Shown here: piece by piece, positions 5,646 through 7,273 of the stretch
How positions within the stretch are numbered: the first letter of the stretch is position 1
How the letters are laid out: each line of letters starts with the position of its first letter
Source of the DNA: CAUZFZ01 sp963579025
Lineage (GTDB): Bacteria > Planctomycetota > Planctomycetia > Planctomycetales > Planctomycetaceae
Length of the DNA: 7,273 nt
NCBI GenBank assembly: GCA_963579025.1
Contig: CAUZFZ010000284.1
Coordinates: forward strand, 1 to 7,273
Reading direction: 5' to 3'
Program-made: the position numbers and the translations under genes
Notes under the pieces: model-generated
Seen by the model: the letters and a program-made list of their open reading frames with translations, nothing else
Told to the model about the DNA's origin: nothing
Database searches by the model: none

Positions 5646-7046
5646 ATGATTGACAACGATTTCTGGGAAGACCTGCTTGAGCAAATTGAGGCCGGCAGCG
5701 TGCTGCCATTCATCGGCTGGGGTGTCACCACGTTCGGTGACGACGACACGCTGCTGGCGCCCTGGCTGGCGAAGCGTCTGGCGGAACGCCTGGGTGTTCC
5801 GGTGAACGGCCTGCCAGCCGACTTCTCGCTGAACGACGTGGTCACGCGGCATGTGATGAGTGGTGAACCCCGCGACGGTGCTTTTAAGGCCATTTTCCGC
5901 ATTCTGCGGGACGAAAAATTGGTACCAGGTCCCACGCTCCGGCGACTGGCAATGGTGACGAGACTGCGGCTGCTGATTTCGATGACGCCCGATTCACTGC
6001 TGACTCAGGCACTGGATGCCGAGCGATACGGCGGGCGGAAAGTGACTCGGGACTGCGAGTTCTCGCCGGTGTCCCCAACTCTCGATACGCCGGGACGTCT
6101 GTCGGAACTGTGTCAGCGACGAGAGTCCACTGTGTTCAACATTCTCGGGATCGCGAAAAACGACGTGGATGGGTTCGTCGTCTGGGACGAAGACCTGCTG
6201 GAGTTCATTCTGAAACTGAACAGCCGCCTGGGACCGGACGAGATGCCGAACCTGTCGCGGGATCTCGAGGACAGAAACGTCGAGATTCTGGCGATCGGCG
6301 TGAGCTTTTCGGACTGGCTGATGCGGTTCTTTCTGCGAGTCATTCGAAAAACGCGTCTGACATCGCGTGAGCAGGCCAATACCTGGCTGGTCGATTCCCC
6401 GGAAGTCAGCCAGTCGGAAAACGTGGTCATGTTCTTCGGCAAGGTCGCCAGGCGGATCAAGGTGCTCGACATGCCGCCTCGGGAATTTGTCAGCGAACTC
6501 GCCCGTCGGTGGCAGGAACGTCATCCCCCCGAAGCCGAGGCCCCGGCGGATCGGGCGATCGATCCCATTTCCACGGAAATGAGGCCCGGGGCCATCTTCG
6601 TCTCGTATGTACGTGAGGACGAAGCGGCCGTTCGCAGTCTCGTCAGTCGGCTGCAGGTAGCCGGCTGCGATGTCTGGCTCGACCTGGAGTGGATGCAGTC
6701 GGGAATGAACTTCAACCACAGAATCGAAGACTACATTCGGCAGCGGTGTTCGCTGTTCGTGTCGATCATCTCGCAGCAGACCGAAGCCCAGTCCGAGTCG
6801 TACGCCAATCTCGAACGCAACTGGGCCGCCGAGCGTGCTCAGCGTTTCTCGGATGCCGATCGAGACCTGTTCTATCACCCTGTCATCATCGACCACATTG
6901 ATCCCGGCAGCGTCCGCAGAGAGCCCTATGCCTTTTCGGGAGTGCATCGACCGGTCTTTCTGGACGGGCTCGTCGATGACGCCCTCTGCCGGCGACTTCA
7001 CGAGTTGCAGCAGGCGTGGCTCGCAAAGAACGGAGGTAACGCGTGA
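5646..7046 (+). CDS. SIR2-like/TIR fusion protein
   Basis: The 466-residue fusion has an N-terminal SIR2-like domain (about 1-290) and a C-terminal TIR domain (about 314-460). SIR2 features are VLPFIGWGVTT (19-29) at the NAD-binding glycine motif, SMTPDSLLTQAL (112-123) at the TTNxD position and VFNILG (163-168) followed by VVWDEDLLEFI (178-188) at the LHG region. The usual catalytic Asn and His of SIR2 NADases are not at those places. The TIR part has AIFVSYVREDE (316-326), DVWLDLEWMQSG (342-353) and SYANLERNWAAERA (385-398), where E390 is the candidate catalytic glutamate. The SIR2-like part may therefore be a regulatory or divergent NAD-binding module, with the TIR as enzyme. The ATG at 5646 has no clear Shine-Dalgarno. 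The long antisense ORF over this gene is a shadow. Confidence 0.87.
   Translation: MIDNDFWEDLLEQIEAGSVLPFIGWGVTTFGDDDTLLAPWLAKRLAERLGVPVNGLPADFSLNDVVTRHVMSGEPRDGAFKAIFRILRDEKLVPGPTLRRLAMVTRLRLLISMTPDSLLTQALDAERYGGRKVTRDCEFSPVSPTLDTPGRLSELCQRRESTVFNILGIAKNDVDGFVVWDEDLLEFILKLNSRLGPDEMPNLSRDLEDRNVEILAIGVSFSDWLMRFFLRVIRKTRLTSREQANTWLVDSPEVSQSENVVMFFGKVARRIKVLDMPPREFVSELARRWQERHPPEAEAPADRAIDPISTEMRPGAIFVSYVREDEAAVRSLVSRLQVAGCDVWLDLEWMQSGMNFNHRIEDYIRQRCSLFVSIISQQTEAQSESYANLERNWAAERAQRFSDADRDLFYHPVIIDHIDPGSVRREPYAFSGVHRPVFLDGLVDDALCRRLHELQQAWLAKNGGNA
7032..7036 (+). promoter_or_regulatory. Ribosome binding site of the nSTAND gene
   Basis: GGAGG lies 6 nt before the GTG at 7043, within the last codons of the SIR2-TIR gene. 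Confidence 0.75.
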
Positions 7047-7198
7047 CGACCTCGAAGCCACAACTTGTCGAATCGGACGCTGCTTCCGACGTGACTCCCG
7101 AAGCTCCCTACCTGGGCCTGCGATCCTTTACCGAGGGAGTCAGCCAGTATGGCTCATCGCAAAAAAAGCGCAACATTGATATAGAGTCGAGTTGTTAG
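7043..7198 (+). pseudogene. nSTAND-type NTPase gene, cut off by an IS after ~36 codons
   Basis: A GTG start overlaps the SIR2-TIR stop (GTGA) and has a strong ribosome binding site. The first residues end in APYLGLRSFTEGVSQ, the entry motif typical of bacterial nSTAND (STAND P-loop) NTPases. In that family it is normally followed by aromatic-rich FFGR and then a Walker A loop. Here the frame leaves this pattern at about 7148-7150, runs into insertion-sequence DNA and stops at TAG 7196-7198, giving a 51-residue remnant without a Walker motif. Such proteins usually carry C-terminal sensor repeats, often WD40, and oligomerise on activation. As the fourth operon gene it was probably the sensor or switch of the system. 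The rest of the gene, if it survives, should lie beyond the IS, outside the window. Confidence 0.72.
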
Positions 7199-7212
7199 AT
7201 TTGCGATAAGCC
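7151..7212. repeat. Inverted repeat at the IS left end
   Basis: ggctcatcgcaaa (7151-7163) and tttgcgataagcc (7200-7212) are inverted copies with 12 of 13 matches, 36 bases apart. The outer arm is the likely terminal repeat. The inner arm could be a second transposase-binding site lying just before the transposase start. Confidence 0.6.
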
Positions 7213-7213
7213 G

Positions 7214-7228
7214 CTCGCTATGAGCGAG
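7214..7228 (+). promoter_or_regulatory. Hairpin with the transposase start codon in its loop
   Basis: ctcgct (7214-7219) and agcgag (7223-7228) form a perfect 6-bp stem whose 3-base loop is exactly the ATG at 7220-7222. No Shine-Dalgarno is obvious upstream. The structure could limit transposase translation, or be chance. Confidence 0.35.
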
Positions 7229-7273
7229 AACGGTTATTCGACTTTGGAAATACGAGTGCGTGCCGTTGAGGCA
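7220..7273 (+). CDS. Transposase, N-terminal fragment (3' end outside window)
   Basis: Eighteen codons are visible: MSENGYSTLEIRVRAVEA, in frame to the last base. The pattern GYS..-L-R-RAVEA is the first helix of the helix-turn-helix DNA-binding region typical of IS630-type transposases. The position about 70 bp inside the element end fits. Family assignment rests on few residues and on the TA insertion point. Other HTH-type transposases (for example IS3-like orfA) remain possible. Confidence 0.5.
   Translation, partial: MSENGYSTLEIRVRAVEA

Larger units (their letters stand above)
7150..7273 (+). mobile_element. Left end of an insertion sequence, probably IS630-like
   Basis: At the TA at 7148-7149 the nSTAND coding sequence ends, and AT-richer DNA of different character starts with tggctcatcgcaaa. 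About 70 bp in, a + strand ORF begins whose first residues resemble an IS630-type transposase N-terminus. Entry at a TA dinucleotide fits IS630/Tc1 elements, which duplicate TA. The right end is not in the window, so neither the duplication nor the terminal repeat can be confirmed. Confidence 0.6.

Noticed and set aside
5994..7061. 355-codon - strand ORF
   Set aside because: It is antisense to the SIR2-TIR gene, whose + strand protein has clear domain motifs.

Overview
The window looks like an accessory, repeat-rich stretch of a GC-rich bacterial chromosome, most likely a planctomycete. This rests on three things: a WD40 protein built from near-identical repeats, intergenic DNA full of short hairpin repeats and MITE-like elements, and a TIR/SLOG/SIR2/nSTAND gene set. 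The taxon is an inference from style, not from a marker gene.

Layout. (1) 1-1028, + strand: the 3' end of a WD40 beta-propeller gene whose 126-bp repeats are almost identical; its N-terminal (effector or sensor) part lies outside the window. (2) 1029-1529: no gene. It holds a 35-bp imperfect inverted repeat that encloses the first copy of a ~229-bp MITE-like element, then a CCCTCTCCC/GGGAGAGG hairpin repeat. (3) 1530-2537, - strand: a complete M14-type zinc hydrolase of the AstE/AspA superfamily, closest by eye to DoeB (N-acetyl-diaminobutyrate deacetylase). (4) 2538-3477: no gene. It holds a run of short perfect hairpins and a second, fresher MITE copy with a 15-bp perfect terminal inverted repeat and an exact 8-bp target duplication. 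The MITE sits inside another hairpin repeat. (5) 3478-7198, + strand: a tightly packed four-gene operon encoding a TIR protein, a SLOG-family (nucleotide-binding Rossmannoid) protein, a SIR2-like/TIR fusion, and the first ~36 residues of an nSTAND-type NTPase. Genes 1/2 overlap by ATGA, genes 3/4 by GTGA, and 2/3 are 30 bp apart. (6) 7150-7273: the left end of an insertion sequence, probably IS630-like. It enters at a TA inside the fourth gene and carries the first 18 codons of its transposase.

How the genes fit together. TIR plus SLOG plus SIR2-TIR plus a STAND NTPase is the architecture predicted for nucleotide-centred conflict or immune systems. In that model the STAND protein senses the threat, TIR domains process NAD+ or make a nucleotide signal, and the SLOG protein binds or processes that signal. 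Here the putative sensor is broken by the IS, so the system is probably not functional in this genome unless the gene is restored by excision or complemented by a paralogue. The SIR2 domain also lacks the classical catalytic residues. The WD40 fragment on the left could be the tail of another conflict-type STAND or TIR protein, but the window does not show this.
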